From NCBI GenBank assembly GCA_009885955.1, contig VFJS01000019.1, forward strand, positions 1 through 64,000: a stretch of DNA of 64,000 bases, written 5' to 3'. How positions within the stretch are numbered: position 1 is the stretch's first letter; each line of letters starts with the position of its first letter. The notes under the pieces are model-generated. The model saw only the letters and a list, made by a program, of their open reading frames with translations. It had not been told where the DNA came from and searched no databases. This document shows positions 8,523-18,317 of the stretch, one piece after another. The position numbers were made by a program, and so were the translations under genes. Origin of the DNA: Spirochaetia bacterium (lineage in GTDB: Bacteria > Spirochaetota > UBA4802 > UBA5550).

Positions 8523-9818
8523 ATGATTGACCGTTATTCAAGAGAAGAAATGTCAGGCATCTGGAAACTTGAGAATAAATTCAGGATCTGGCTTGATATT
8601 GAAATTGCCGTGTGCGAGGCCTATGCTGAAACCGGTATAATCCCCGGGAAGGATTTACAGATAATTAAAAAAAATGCTGATTTTGAAGTAAAGAGAATAC
8701 TTGACATTGAAAAAGAAGTCCACCATGATGTTATAGCCTTTTTAACTGCTGTTGCGGAAAAAGTAGGGCCCTCGAGCAGATATATTCATTTCGGCCTTAC
8801 CTCGAGCGATATTGTGGATACAGCCTTTTCTATTCAGCTTAAGCAGTCCGGGATAATTCTCGCGAAAGGGATTGAAAAAGTTATTGAGTCATTCAGGATT
8901 CTTGCAGTAAAATACCGGGATACCCCATGTATGGGCCGTTCCCATGGCGTCCATGCCGAGCCCACAACATTCGGGATGAAAATGGCCCTGTATTATGAGG
9001 AGTTCCGTAGAAATCTGGAAAGAATACACAGAGGGATTGAGGTAATATCCTATGGAAAACTCTCCGGCGCCGTGGGGACATACAGCAACATATCCCCTGA
9101 TATTGAAACAGCGGTATGCAAAAAACTGGGACTCAAACCGGATCCAATTTCAACACAGGTAATTCAACGCGACAGGCATGCTGATTTCATGTCTGTAATT
9201 GCCATAACAGCCGGAAGCCTGGATAAAATTGCCACGGAAATAAGGCATTTACAGCGGACTGAAGTGCGTGAGGCTGAAGAACCCTTTCAAAAGGGGCAGA
9301 AAGGCTCCTCTGCCATGCCGCATAAAAGAAACCCGATACTCTGTGAAAGGATAACAGGGCTCGCCAGGGTAATAAAGTCAAACATGATAACCGCGCTTGA
9401 GAACATGACGTTATGGCATGAAAGGGATATATCCCACTCATCAGCCGAGAGGGTCATATTCCCCGATTCAGTCATTGCCCTGGACTACCTCCTTGACAAG
9501 CTTGCATTCATTCTGGACAACCTCCATGTATATCCTGAAAATATGATGGACAATATACACAGAACCGGCGGCCTTTTCTATTCACAGGCGCTTATGCTGA
9601 AGCTTGTGGAAAAGGGGCTCTCCAGGGAAGAGTCGTATTCTCTTGTTCAGGGAATAGCCATGAGGGTATGGGAAAAGGAAGCAACCCTGATTGAGCTTGC
9701 CATGAGCTCCGGTGAAATTTCAGCCCGGATATCCCATGCCGAAATTAAAGAATTATTCAGGATGGAAACATACTTCAAAAATATCGGACGTATCTTTGAA
9801 AAACTGGGATTGTCCTGA
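8523..9818 (+). CDS. purB: Adenylosuccinate lyase
   Basis: A 431-residue fumarase/aspartase-superfamily enzyme. It splits SAICAR and adenylosuccinate, releasing fumarate, in purine synthesis. The signature SSAMPHKRNP lies near 262-271, and other family segments are TSSDIVDTA (near 97) and RSHGVHAEPTTFG (near 139-151). Length matches the PurB type of Gram-positives and archaea. GGGGA four bases before the ATG supports the start. The 233-base upstream gap shows no purine riboswitch core. miaB follows after six bases. Confidence 0.95.
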   Translation: MIDRYSREEMSGIWKLENKFRIWLDIEIAVCEAYAETGIIPGKDLQIIKKNADFEVKRILDIEKEVHHDVIAFLTAVAEKVGPSSRYIHFGLTSSDIVDTAFSIQLKQSGIILAKGIEKVIESFRILAVKYRDTPCMGRSHGVHAEPTTFGMKMALYYEEFRRNLERIHRGIEVISYGKLSGAVGTYSNISPDIETAVCKKLGLKPDPISTQVIQRDRHADFMSVIAITAGSLDKIATEIRHLQRTEVREAEEPFQKGQKGSSAMPHKRNPILCERITGLARVIKSNMITALENMTLWHERDISHSSAERVIFPDSVIALDYLLDKLAFILDNLHVYPENMMDNIHRTGGLFYSQALMLKLVEKGLSREESYSLVQGIAMRVWEKEATLIELAMSSGEISARISHAEIKELFRMETYFKNIGRIFEKLGLS

Positions 9819-9824
9819 CCGGAT

Positions 9825-11147
9825 ATGACTAAACGTTTTTATATAGAGACCTATGGCTGCCAGATGAATAAAAATGACTCTGAAGTCATGATTATGTCAA
9901 TGGAAAGGGAGGGGTTCGTCCATACGGAGAATCTTGATGATTCTGACATAGCCATATATAACACCTGTTCGGTAAGAAGCCATGCTGAAACGCGGGTACT
10001 GGCCAGGATGAGATTAGGAAAGAAAAGGGTGCGCGGGAAAAAGGGGATACTCGCGGTAACAGGCTGCATGGCACAGAGGATGGGGAGCGATCTTGTAAAA
10101 AAAGGGCTCGCGGACATTGCCGTTGGGCCCTATGAATCTCCGGATATCGGCGGTATCATCAGGCTCTTTCTTAACGGGAGGGGCAAGAATGTATTCACTT
10201 CACAGGAGGCCGCCAATTTTCATGACAGGATAATGGCTGAACCCGGCGGCTTCGGAGATGCTTCATGGCACCGGTGGGTCACCATAACACATGGCTGCGA
10301 AAACTTCTGTTCCTACTGCATAGTCCCGTATGTAAGGGGGAAGCTGATATCATTCAAATCAGATACCATCCTGTCCTACATCAAAACCCTTGCAGAGACC
10401 GGGACGAAGGAAATTACACTCCTGGGGCAGAATGTTAACCAGTACGGCACTGACTCCGGCGACATCCCCTTTCACCGTCTTCTTGAGAAAGCCGCAGCCG
10501 TCAGGGGGCTAATCAGAATCAACTTCATCACTTCTCATCCGAAAGACTTTTCCCCGGATATCATAAAAATTATCCGGGACAACGGGAACATCTCCAGGTC
10601 CATCCACCTCCCGCTCCAGAGCGGCTCTGACAGGATTTTAACATTGATGAACCGCAATTATGACATGTCCCGGTACATGGGTATCGTGGAATTGATACAC
10701 AGGAATCTTGAAAGCTACTCCCTCACCACGGACATCATAACCGGGTTCCCGGGAGAGACGGCCGATGATTTTGATGATACCCTTGCATGTGTCAGGCGCA
10801 TACGGTTTGATGATGCATTCATGTATTCCTATTCCCCCAGGGAGAACACCCCGGCAGCCGGCATACAGGAGGATCTCTCAGGCGTGGAAAAGCTACAAAG
10901 GCTGAACAGGCTGATAGCGATACAGAGGGGGATATCCAGGGAAAAGCTCCTGGAAAGGCTGAACATGCATGAGAGAATTATTGTTGAATGCATCAGCAAA
11001 AAATCCCGGCTCGAAGTAATGGGGAAGACATTTCTCAATCATCCAGTGGTAATCCCCGGCAATAAAGAGGATATTGGAAAAGATTTTATTGTTACAATAA
11101 AAAATCTGAAAGGGAATACCCTTCAGGGGATACGGCTTGACCGGTAA
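9825..11147 (+). CDS. miaB: tRNA-2-methylthio-N6-dimethylallyladenosine synthase
   Basis: A 440-residue methylthiotransferase that adds the 2-methylthio group at A37 of tRNAs. It has the N-terminal cluster cysteines C12 (YGCQMN), C48 (NTCSVR) and C81 (TGCMAQ), the radical-SAM CxxxCxxC (C158, C162, C165), the family string LLGQNVNQYG (near 203) and a C-terminal TRAM region. NQYG favours MiaB over RimO or MtaB. It is co-transcribed with purB, and its last codons overlap the next gene. Confidence 0.93.
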   Translation: MTKRFYIETYGCQMNKNDSEVMIMSMEREGFVHTENLDDSDIAIYNTCSVRSHAETRVLARMRLGKKRVRGKKGILAVTGCMAQRMGSDLVKKGLADIAVGPYESPDIGGIIRLFLNGRGKNVFTSQEAANFHDRIMAEPGGFGDASWHRWVTITHGCENFCSYCIVPYVRGKLISFKSDTILSYIKTLAETGTKEITLLGQNVNQYGTDSGDIPFHRLLEKAAAVRGLIRINFITSHPKDFSPDIIKIIRDNGNISRSIHLPLQSGSDRILTLMNRNYDMSRYMGIVELIHRNLESYSLTTDIITGFPGETADDFDDTLACVRRIRFDDAFMYSYSPRENTPAAGIQEDLSGVEKLQRLNRLIAIQRGISREKLLERLNMHERIIVECISKKSRLEVMGKTFLNHPVVIPGNKEDIGKDFIVTIKNLKGNTLQGIRLDR

Positions 11148-12264
11148 AACAGTATCCATCCTCCTTTCCGCTCTCCTGCTCCCTTCATTGGCAGCAGCCA
11201 CTGATGAAATGCATTTGTATAAAGCCATAATCGATTGCTCCTCCGGCGCCGACACAGGGAGGCTTGAAGTATTATCGGACAAATTCATAAAGCAATTTCC
11301 GGAAAGCAGAAACATCCCGAAAGTAAAGATGGTCCTTGCCGAAAAAGAGTCCTCACCTTCAGCCGCAGTTCAGAAATTTTCTGCAATAATATATAACCAT
11401 CCGGCCTTTGAGAAAAGTGATTTCGCCCTGTACCAGGCCTGCCAGATACAGTCACTGATGGCTGACTGGCAGGGACTCAGAAAAAATGCTATCCTGGGCA
11501 TAAAGAATTACGGGAAAAGCCCCTACCATGAACATTTCAGGTTCTTTTACATCCAGTCAGGAACACAGCTGCAAAAATATGATGATGCAGCTGCGGAGTG
11601 CAGGGAAATACTGGCCAGCAATCACAGCAGCAGGACAATGGCACGGGCACTGTACCAGCTTGCGGTGATAACAAAACTTAAACAGGGCATTTCCAGGGAA
11701 TATGTCAGCTCCCTCAGGGAATTGCTGCTCGGATTCAGGGATTCAGACATATACCCTTCAGCCCTCCTGCTCACAGGAAACTTTCATGAAAAAAAAAATA
11801 ATTCCCGGGGTGCCTTGGCGGCCTATGATGAATTGATAAAAAAATTTCCCGCTTCCTTTGAAGCCATGCAGGCAAGAAAAAAAACCGCATCAATGGGCGA
11901 TATCAGCCCGGGACCTGCAGTTTTTATTCCCGATGATGAAACAATAAATAAAACTGAAAATATCGAAATCCGGCCCGAGGAGGATCTGCCTGACGAGGGG
12001 GGTAATGAAGCTGTGCTCTATGCCGTGTCTGTGGGCCCCTTCCCTTCACTGAAAAACATGCAGGAAATCAAAAAGCTCATCAGCCCGGTTGGCGAAATTA
12101 GGTCACTGCAGCTGAGAACAGGACACATGCTCTATGTCGGCAGGGTCCAGGGGAGCGATGCGGCCCTGAACCTGAAAATCCGTCTTGCTGAAGAGTACGG
12201 CATAAACGGACGAATCGTCAGGATCAGGTCCGAAGAAAATAAAAAATATATCTACGGTGAATGA
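11137..12264 (+). CDS. Exported TPR protein with C-terminal SPOR-like domain
   Basis: A 375-residue protein with an apparent signal peptide (about 1-21, ending SLAAA). TPR-like helical repeats run over about 25-250, followed by a low-complexity acidic linker and a C-terminal segment (about 287-365, from AVSVGPFPS to GRIVRIRSE) with the beta-alpha-beta pattern of a SPOR domain, which binds denuded peptidoglycan glycan strands. The start is a TTG inside the miaB end, eight bases after AGGGGA. It overlaps mutS by ATGA-type coupling. A periplasmic cell-envelope role is likely; the partner is unknown. The SPOR call is by pattern only. Confidence 0.7.
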   Translation: MTGKTVSILLSALLLPSLAAATDEMHLYKAIIDCSSGADTGRLEVLSDKFIKQFPESRNIPKVKMVLAEKESSPSAAVQKFSAIIYNHPAFEKSDFALYQACQIQSLMADWQGLRKNAILGIKNYGKSPYHEHFRFFYIQSGTQLQKYDDAAAECREILASNHSSRTMARALYQLAVITKLKQGISREYVSSLRELLLGFRDSDIYPSALLLTGNFHEKKNNSRGALAAYDELIKKFPASFEAMQARKKTASMGDISPGPAVFIPDDETINKTENIEIRPEEDLPDEGGNEAVLYAVSVGPFPSLKNMQEIKKLISPVGEIRSLQLRTGHMLYVGRVQGSDAALNLKIRLAEEYGINGRIVRIRSEENKKYIYGE

Positions 12265-14846
12265 TTATGGACTCAAAACTCACCCCCATGATGAAGCAGT
12301 ATATGGATATAAAAAAAAAATACCATGACGAAATTCTCTTTTTTAGAATGGGCGATTTTTATGAAATGTTTTTTGATGATGCCCATGTCGCGTCAAAAAT
12401 TCTTGATATAGCCCTCACTTCGCGCCAGAACAGCATACCGATGTGCGGACTTCCCTACCATGCGGCTGAGAGTTACATAGCCAGGCTGATCAAGGCCGGA
12501 AAAAATGTGGCAATATGCGAACAGCTCGAAACAGTTCCCTCTTCGGGGACCGTTGTAAAGAGGGAGGTTGTGAGGGTCATAACGCCCGGCACGGTAATTG
12601 AATCGAACCTCCTCCAGTCCGATGACAACAATTTTCTCGGTTCCGTGATCATTGATGACGGGGAGATTGGCCTTGCTTTCGTTGACATTTCCACTGGGGA
12701 TTTTTTCATCTCATCAATAAAAAAATCCATGGAGCTTTTCAGCGGGGAAATTGTCAGGTACAACCCTTCGGAAATTGTATTCAGGGAGGGAAGAGGCCCT
12801 GAAGACGGTATATATCTGGAATATATTAAATCAAGGGACATCCCGGTTTACAAAATTAACGACTGGCTCTATGATGCTGATTACATGTCAGACCTTATCT
12901 GCAGCACCTTTGATATCATAAGCACCAAGGGCCTTGGAATTAATACCGGGCTTGAAATTGCGACGGCCGGTTCCATACTGCAGTACCTCAAAGACACCCA
13001 GAAGAAATCCTTTCATCATCTGAAATTTCCTGAAAAGATACAATCCACAGACAGGATGGTTCTCGATGAATCGACCCAGTCAAACCTGGAACTTATCTTT
13101 AATCTCAATGACAGGACAAAAAACAGGACACTCTTTTCAGTGCTCAACCTTACAAAAACCCCCATGGGAAGGAGGACACTGGAAAAAAATATCCTTCACC
13201 CTCTTCTTGACAGGGAAAAAATCGAAAAAAGGCTTGATATCGTCCAGTATTTTTACCAGTTCCATGAGCTGGCAGGCCGCGTATCAGGGCATCTCAAGGG
13301 TGTGTATGATACAGAGAGGATCCTCTCGAGGATCACAATGGGCAGGGTATTTGCAAGGGATTTCATCTCAATAATGAGCTCCGTAGAATCATCGATGAAA
13401 ATAAAAGAGATGCTGGCTGGCCAGCCGGAAAACTCAGTGAGTGAACTTTCCAGGACAATGCCGGGTCTCACGGGCCTTGCCGAACGCATCAGGGCAACCA
13501 TAGAGGATGAACCCGCGCATACTCCGGAACATGGCAGGGTAATACGCAAAGGATTCAACAGCGAACTGGATCGTCTCTACGGCATAAAGCTCGACGCGAA
13601 AACATGGATAATAAATTATCAGGAAGAGGAAAAAAAGAGGCTCAGGATTCCAACCCTGAAAATAAAATACAACAAAATCCTCGGGTATTATATTGAAATC
13701 AGCAAAGGCCAGGCATCCAAAACGCCGGAGCATTACATGACAAAACAGACACTTGTAAGCTCAGACCGGTTTACCACTGAAAAGCTCCAGGAATTTGAAT
13801 CTGAAATTTTTACCGCATCCGACAGTATCATGGAAATAGAAAAGGAGGAACTGGAGAGGATTAAGAGTGACATCCTGATGCGGCAGAAAGAACTTCAGAA
13901 GATGTCTGTGATGGTTGGAGAAATTGATTTCTACCTGTCCCTGTCTCAATCTGCCGTTGAAAACAACTTCACCAGGCCTGGAATCAACGAAGATAACATA
14001 ACAATAGTTAAAAACGGGAGGCACCCGGTTGTTGAAAAATACTTTACCCGGGAGGTATTCATACCCAATGACATAGTTTTCAACAACAGTGAAAATATCA
14101 TAAAAATAATCACCGGCCCCAACATGTCCGGGAAATCAACCTATATACGGATGGCTGCCGTAATCCAGCTCATGGCGCAGATAGGTTCATTCATTCCCGC
14201 GCAGGAGGCGAACATATCCATCGCAGACAGGATATTCACCAGGATAGGCGCATCTGATAATATATCCAGGGGGGAATCCACATTCCTTGTTGAGATGAAT
14301 GAAACGGCAAATATACTGAATAATGCCACTGAGAGGAGCCTGATCATCATGGACGAAGTCGGGAGAGGCACCAGCACCTATGACGGCCTCTCCATTGCCT
14401 GGGCCGTGGTTGAATATATATCCAGGTATATGAAATCAAAAACCCTGTTTGCCACACACTATCACGAACTGACTCAGCTCGGTGGAAAAGGAGGTATTTG
14501 CAATTATAACGTACTTGTCAAAGAGCATATCAATGGCGTCGACTTTCTCCATAAAATTGCAGAGGGCGGTGCGGATAAATCCTACGGAATCCATGTTGCC
14601 AGGCTTGCCGGCATACCGAAGCAGATCATTGCAAGGGCGCACAGGATCCTGGAAAAGCTTGAAAGCAAGTCACAGATCAAAAGGGATAAATATGATGGAA
14701 AAGAGGATGAAAGCTCAGAGCAGCTGGAAATTTTCAATGCAGCCAACCACCTTGTTGTTCAGGCAATAAAAAATATCGACACCGACAATCTTAAACCGAT
14801 AGATGCCCTGAATGAGCTGCACCGGCTGAAATCCCTCATCCGGTGA
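12261..14846 (+). CDS. mutS: DNA mismatch repair protein MutS
   Basis: An 861-residue MutS1. The mismatch-reading F-x-E is intact (FYE, 33-35), then connector, lever and clamp domains, the Walker A GPNMSGKST near 619-627 and the Walker B MDEVGRGTSTYDG near 695-707 follow. It recognises mispairs after replication. The ATG at 12261 overlaps the upstream stop; a second in-frame ATG at 12267 (MDSKL) is equally possible. No mutL lies in the window. The gene ends a four-gene plus-strand run that starts at purB. Confidence 0.96.
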   Translation: MIMDSKLTPMMKQYMDIKKKYHDEILFFRMGDFYEMFFDDAHVASKILDIALTSRQNSIPMCGLPYHAAESYIARLIKAGKNVAICEQLETVPSSGTVVKREVVRVITPGTVIESNLLQSDDNNFLGSVIIDDGEIGLAFVDISTGDFFISSIKKSMELFSGEIVRYNPSEIVFREGRGPEDGIYLEYIKSRDIPVYKINDWLYDADYMSDLICSTFDIISTKGLGINTGLEIATAGSILQYLKDTQKKSFHHLKFPEKIQSTDRMVLDESTQSNLELIFNLNDRTKNRTLFSVLNLTKTPMGRRTLEKNILHPLLDREKIEKRLDIVQYFYQFHELAGRVSGHLKGVYDTERILSRITMGRVFARDFISIMSSVESSMKIKEMLAGQPENSVSELSRTMPGLTGLAERIRATIEDEPAHTPEHGRVIRKGFNSELDRLYGIKLDAKTWIINYQEEEKKRLRIPTLKIKYNKILGYYIEISKGQASKTPEHYMTKQTLVSSDRFTTEKLQEFESEIFTASDSIMEIEKEELERIKSDILMRQKELQKMSVMVGEIDFYLSLSQSAVENNFTRPGINEDNITIVKNGRHPVVEKYFTREVFIPNDIVFNNSENIIKIITGPNMSGKSTYIRMAAVIQLMAQIGSFIPAQEANISIADRIFTRIGASDNISRGESTFLVEMNETANILNNATERSLIIMDEVGRGTSTYDGLSIAWAVVEYISRYMKSKTLFATHYHELTQLGGKGGICNYNVLVKEHINGVDFLHKIAEGGADKSYGIHVARLAGIPKQIIARAHRILEKLESKSQIKRDKYDGKEDESSEQLEIFNAANHLVVQAIKNIDTDNLKPIDALNELHRLKSLIR

Positions 14847-14859
14847 CACGGCTCTACAG

Positions 14860-15735
14860 TCATCTCTTGTTTACAATCAAATCAGCCAGGATGCCAATGC
14901 CCAGAACCTGGATCCCGCCAAGCGAAATAATTACAGAGACTGTTGAAACATTTCTGTAAAGAATTGCCTGTATCACCATAAGTGTAAAACCCGTGGCAAG
15001 GAGAATGATTGAAATGGGAAGAAAGACCTTCAGGGGATCAAAGAATATGGTTGTCCGGATAATCAGCCTGAAAAAATTCAGCGTGTCGTAGATTGGGCGG
15101 ATTTTAGATTTCCCCTTTCTTTTCTTGTAGTCAATGGCAATATATTTTATCGGGCACCGCTCTGAAAACATCGCTATGGTAATTGTGGTGGTAAAGGAAA
15201 ATCCATCGGGGAGAATATTCAGAAATTTATTCACTACATCCTTCTTCATTATTCGCATCCCCGAATTGACGTCAGGGACTTTCTCATTTGTCATGTAATT
15301 GACAAGCTTGTTTATGAGCCATTTCGGGGGTTTTCTTATAAGCGGAATATTAACATTTTCACCGGTTCTTGCGCCCACAAGCATCGCATAATCATTTTTA
15401 AGAACCTCATCAAAAAATTCAGGGATCCTGTGGTTTGGATATGTGTCATCGGCATCAGTAATGGCAATATAGGAATGCTTTGCCGCTTTTATCCCTGTTT
15501 TAAGAGCAGCGCCATAACCCCTGTTCAGTGGATGATTTAAAACATAAAAATCCTTTCTGGTTTTGAATGTATTCAGTATGTCAGAGGTCCCGTCAACAGA
15601 TCCGTCATTGACAATGATAATCTCTAAATTTACTGGCATGCCGCTTTTCAGCTTTTCCAGGTTGTCAATTGTATTTTTTATTGCCGATACTTCATTGTAT
15701 ACAGGGACAATGAGGGTCAATCCGATTTTATTCAT
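14860..15735 (-). CDS. Family 2 glycosyltransferase, polyprenol-phosphate type
   Basis: A 291-residue GT-A glycosyltransferase. The start (PVYNE at 11-15) and the DAD metal motif (D94, D96) are intact, and two C-terminal hydrophobic segments (about 227-290) anchor it to the membrane. This layout fits DPM1/GtrB-like enzymes that load a sugar on undecaprenyl phosphate. GGAG four bases before the ATG supports the start. It is the last gene of a five-gene minus-strand set with a flippase-like protein, so a lipid-linked sugar step in a surface-glycan pathway is a reasonable inference. Confidence 0.85.
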   Translation of the reverse strand: MNKIGLTLIVPVYNEVSAIKNTIDNLEKLKSGMPVNLEIIIVNDGSVDGTSDILNTFKTRKDFYVLNHPLNRGYGAALKTGIKAAKHSYIAITDADDTYPNHRIPEFFDEVLKNDYAMLVGARTGENVNIPLIRKPPKWLINKLVNYMTNEKVPDVNSGMRIMKKDVVNKFLNILPDGFSFTTTITIAMFSERCPIKYIAIDYKKRKGKSKIRPIYDTLNFFRLIIRTTIFFDPLKVFLPISIILLATGFTLMVIQAILYRNVSTVSVIISLGGIQVLGIGILADLIVNKR

Positions 15736-15858
15736 AACTCTCCGGTAACAAAATAAATAGTATTATTGGCGCTTTTTTATATCCAATAATATACCATGCA
15801 AAAAAATGTTTTGTCAAGAATATTATTTGACGGGTGCTTCCGCGGACCGGACAGACTC

Positions 15859-16818
15859 CTAGACATGAATCTTTTTATCCTTTTTCGTCATCATGTATAT
15901 GTTGATGACCGCGCCATGGAGGCCGAGGATTATGGATATGGAGTATATAGAAAGGGAAAAAAGCACCGCCGCCTCTGTGCTCTCGCCTATTACCGAAAAC
16001 AGGTATATCATAAAAGCCTCCCGCACGCCCAATCCTGAAATCGAAATGGGGAGTATTGTCGCAAGCCCGGCAATGACGAGAAAAAAAAGGTTATGGAGAT
16101 AACTGATATTGATATTATAGCTTTTCAATATCATGAAGGATATCATGGAATAGCATAGAAAAGAGACTATTGACAGGGTGGAGGTTATGAAGAGCAGCTT
16201 CCTGTTTTTTACAAAAAGCATGATGTTGTCCATGAAATCAGCGAAGTTGGATTTAATGGGGTCATAGAATTTTTTCGGTATGAGGTATTTACTGGCAGTG
16301 ATGAATATGTTTCGCACTGATTTGAACTTGACCAGAAGTATAATTCCGGCAACGGCAGGTACAATGACCAGGATGACCGCAAAGGCCTTGATTTCAAAAA
16401 AAACGGTGCAGAAAGGGTAAAGGGCAAAGAGAAGGATAAACCGTATAGCCACATCGTAGAGCCGGTCTATGAAAACCGACACAAAGGCCTCGCCGAAGGA
16501 TTTGAACTTCTCCTGGATATAAATCACCTTGGCAGCCTCTCCAATCCTGCTTGGGGTGACAGCGCCGAAATAGAATCCCCATAGATAGACGGCAAATGTC
16601 TCCAGGTTGGAGTACCTCACTCCCTGGTTACGCATGAGCAGGTTCCACCTCACCGACTTTGTGAAAATCAGAAATATGAGAAAAGGATACCCGAAAATCA
16701 GATAGGAGAAATCGGCATTTTTCAGATAGCCCAGGGTTTCGGAGATATCAATCTTCCGGATAATTATTACCAGCAATACAATCCCGATGATATTCAAATA
16801 TTTCATTTTAAATTTCAA
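15859..16818 (-). CDS. LPG-synthase-TM/UPF0104 flippase-like membrane protein
   Basis: A 319-residue protein with about seven or eight membrane segments and the conserved core SVRWNLLMRNQGVR (near 55-68) and GAVTPSRIGEAAKV (near 85-98) of the lysylphosphatidylglycerol-synthase transmembrane family (UPF0104). Members move or modify lipid-linked substrates; here the soluble LPG synthase domain is missing. The frame opens with TTG (16818), preceded by GGCGGA at good distance; an ATG at 16806 is the alternative. It lies between the DUF218 and GT2 genes and probably works with the latter. Confidence 0.8.
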   Translation of the reverse strand: MKFKMKYLNIIGIVLLVIIIRKIDISETLGYLKNADFSYLIFGYPFLIFLIFTKSVRWNLLMRNQGVRYSNLETFAVYLWGFYFGAVTPSRIGEAAKVIYIQEKFKSFGEAFVSVFIDRLYDVAIRFILLFALYPFCTVFFEIKAFAVILVIVPAVAGIILLVKFKSVRNIFITASKYLIPKKFYDPIKSNFADFMDNIMLFVKNRKLLFITSTLSIVSFLCYSMISFMILKSYNINISYLHNLFFLVIAGLATILPISISGLGVREAFMIYLFSVIGESTEAAVLFSLSIYSISIILGLHGAVINIYMMTKKDKKIHV

Positions 16819-16844
16819 AATTATCCGCCTTCCCGATCATAGAA

Positions 16845-17492
16845 TCATCTTATTACATTTACCAGCCAGCTGTAACTTTTTTCTGAAAGGATGATATACA
16901 GCGCGTGAGATATAATATTATAATTATACTCAGTGAACCCCTCCAGGATCCCCTTCCGGGGCACGGCATCCTCGTCCCTGTACGTGACAGGCCTGAAGGT
17001 GAATTTACTTTCGGGCTTATCCATCAGATGTATCCTCACCAGGTGGTATGACGAGGAGAGGAGCAGCACCTTTTCATACTCCCTCTCTTGTATGATTCGC
17101 CATGCCTCCCTGATGTTGCCGCCGGTGTCGTTCGATTCCACATCATAGTGTATCTTATGCCTGTCTATCCCCCGGGCAGCGGCCATTTCCGCCAGAATCC
17201 TGGAGCCTCTCAGATCCCCCGATTTCCTTCTCCCTCCCACAAAAATTATATTCCGGGCCCTTTCATATTTGACCAGTTCGGTTGCGAAGTTGAATCTTCT
17301 CATAGACTCGTCATCAACCTCCCCGCTGCTTTTATACCCCCCGAAAAAAACAACCACCACATCAGCCGACTGGTACTCCTGCCCGGGATTAAGATAATAT
17401 TCATTGGAAATACTATTTTTAATATATAAAAAACATGCAGTATAAAAAATAATTATTATCCCGTATGCAAATACATTTACTCTGCTTATCAT
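16845..17492 (-). CDS. DUF218 (SanA/YdcF-like) membrane-anchored protein
   Basis: A 215-residue protein with one N-terminal membrane anchor (about 7-26) and a DUF218 Rossmann-like domain: VVVFFGGYKSSG (near 46-57), IIFVGGRRKSG (near 80-90), VESNDTGGNIREAW (near 118-131) and LLLSSSYHLVR (near 144-154). Families of this type are tied to envelope integrity and vancomycin tolerance in enterobacteria, but their chemistry is unclear. It starts five bases after the methyltransferase stop. The catalytic-looking Asn/Thr and His residues of the family are present. Confidence 0.75.
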   Translation of the reverse strand: MISRVNVFAYGIIIIFYTACFLYIKNSISNEYYLNPGQEYQSADVVVVFFGGYKSSGEVDDESMRRFNFATELVKYERARNIIFVGGRRKSGDLRGSRILAEMAAARGIDRHKIHYDVESNDTGGNIREAWRIIQEREYEKVLLLSSSYHLVRIHLMDKPESKFTFRPVTYRDEDAVPRKGILEGFTEYNYNIISHALYIILSEKSYSWLVNVIR

Positions 17493-17497
17493 GGGGA

Positions 17498-18307
17498 TTA
17501 CAGGGAAGCCGGGACATGCTTTTTCAAAATGAATGTCCTTCTTAATGCAAAAAAGCTCTTTATGAAATACGGGAGATATTTCTCCAGGATGTTATCAATG
17601 GCAATAGATATCCTGTTATTAAATGGGAGGAAAATTGTTGAATTCTCCTCAACGATCTGCAAGTTGTTCCGTCTGATGCACTTGATTAGCTCCCTTCTCT
17701 TTAAAAATCTGTGGGGACCTTCACTGTGATTTATATTTATTACTGTACTCAGCCAGTGAACCCACTCCCACATCCTGTTGGGACATGTGAGAATCATGAT
17801 GCCGTCACCGGAGAGCACCCTTGCCAGTTCGTTGAAAAACAGGTCATAGTCATATACATGTTCTATGGTCTCGTATGAGCAGACCAGATCAAATTCCCCG
17901 TCCTTGAACTTCAGCGGCAGGCCGGAAATCCTGATTGACGTGTACTTCAATCCCGATTTCCTGAGCCTCCTGTGCGTAAGGGAAATGAGGTAATCGGAGA
18001 AATCCACGCATACCGAACTTTTTACATATCCCTTCTCATGCCAGAAGAGGCTCCCTTTCCCGCTCCTGGCCTGCAGGTCAAGCATCGTATATTTTTTCTT
18101 TGACAGATGTTTTTCAGCAAGGTCAAATGAATTGGTGAATCTCCTGAAATAGGTATAGAGTTCCTCATTCACGTCGTCATAATCTTCAACAGAGTCCCAG
18201 AATTTCCCCACATCGTCCAGGCTCCAGGGCCTTGTGGTATAATAGAGGTATTCCTGCCTTGCCCTTGTAAAAAATCCCTTTAATGTAAAATAGTACTGGC
18301 CGCTCAA
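17498..18307 (-). CDS. SAM-dependent methyltransferase (class I)
   Basis: A 269-residue protein with a Rossmann methyltransferase core: TMLDLQARSGKGSLFW (motif I, about 94-109), the acidic end of strand two in CVDFSDY (near 119-125), and GEFDLVCSYETIEHVYDYD (motif IV region, near 153-171). The first glycine of the usual GxGxG is changed to an ARSG form. The start is TTG, with GAGG eight bases upstream. It follows the FrhB-like gene by ten bases. Position in a glycan-type operon suggests methylation of a sugar or lipid-linked intermediate, but the substrate is unknown. Confidence 0.78.
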   Translation of the reverse strand: MSGQYYFTLKGFFTRARQEYLYYTTRPWSLDDVGKFWDSVEDYDDVNEELYTYFRRFTNSFDLAEKHLSKKKYTMLDLQARSGKGSLFWHEKGYVKSSVCVDFSDYLISLTHRRLRKSGLKYTSIRISGLPLKFKDGEFDLVCSYETIEHVYDYDLFFNELARVLSGDGIMILTCPNRMWEWVHWLSTVININHSEGPHRFLKRRELIKCIRRNNLQIVEENSTIFLPFNNRISIAIDNILEKYLPYFIKSFFALRRTFILKKHVPASL

Positions 18308-18317
18308 AATTTCATCC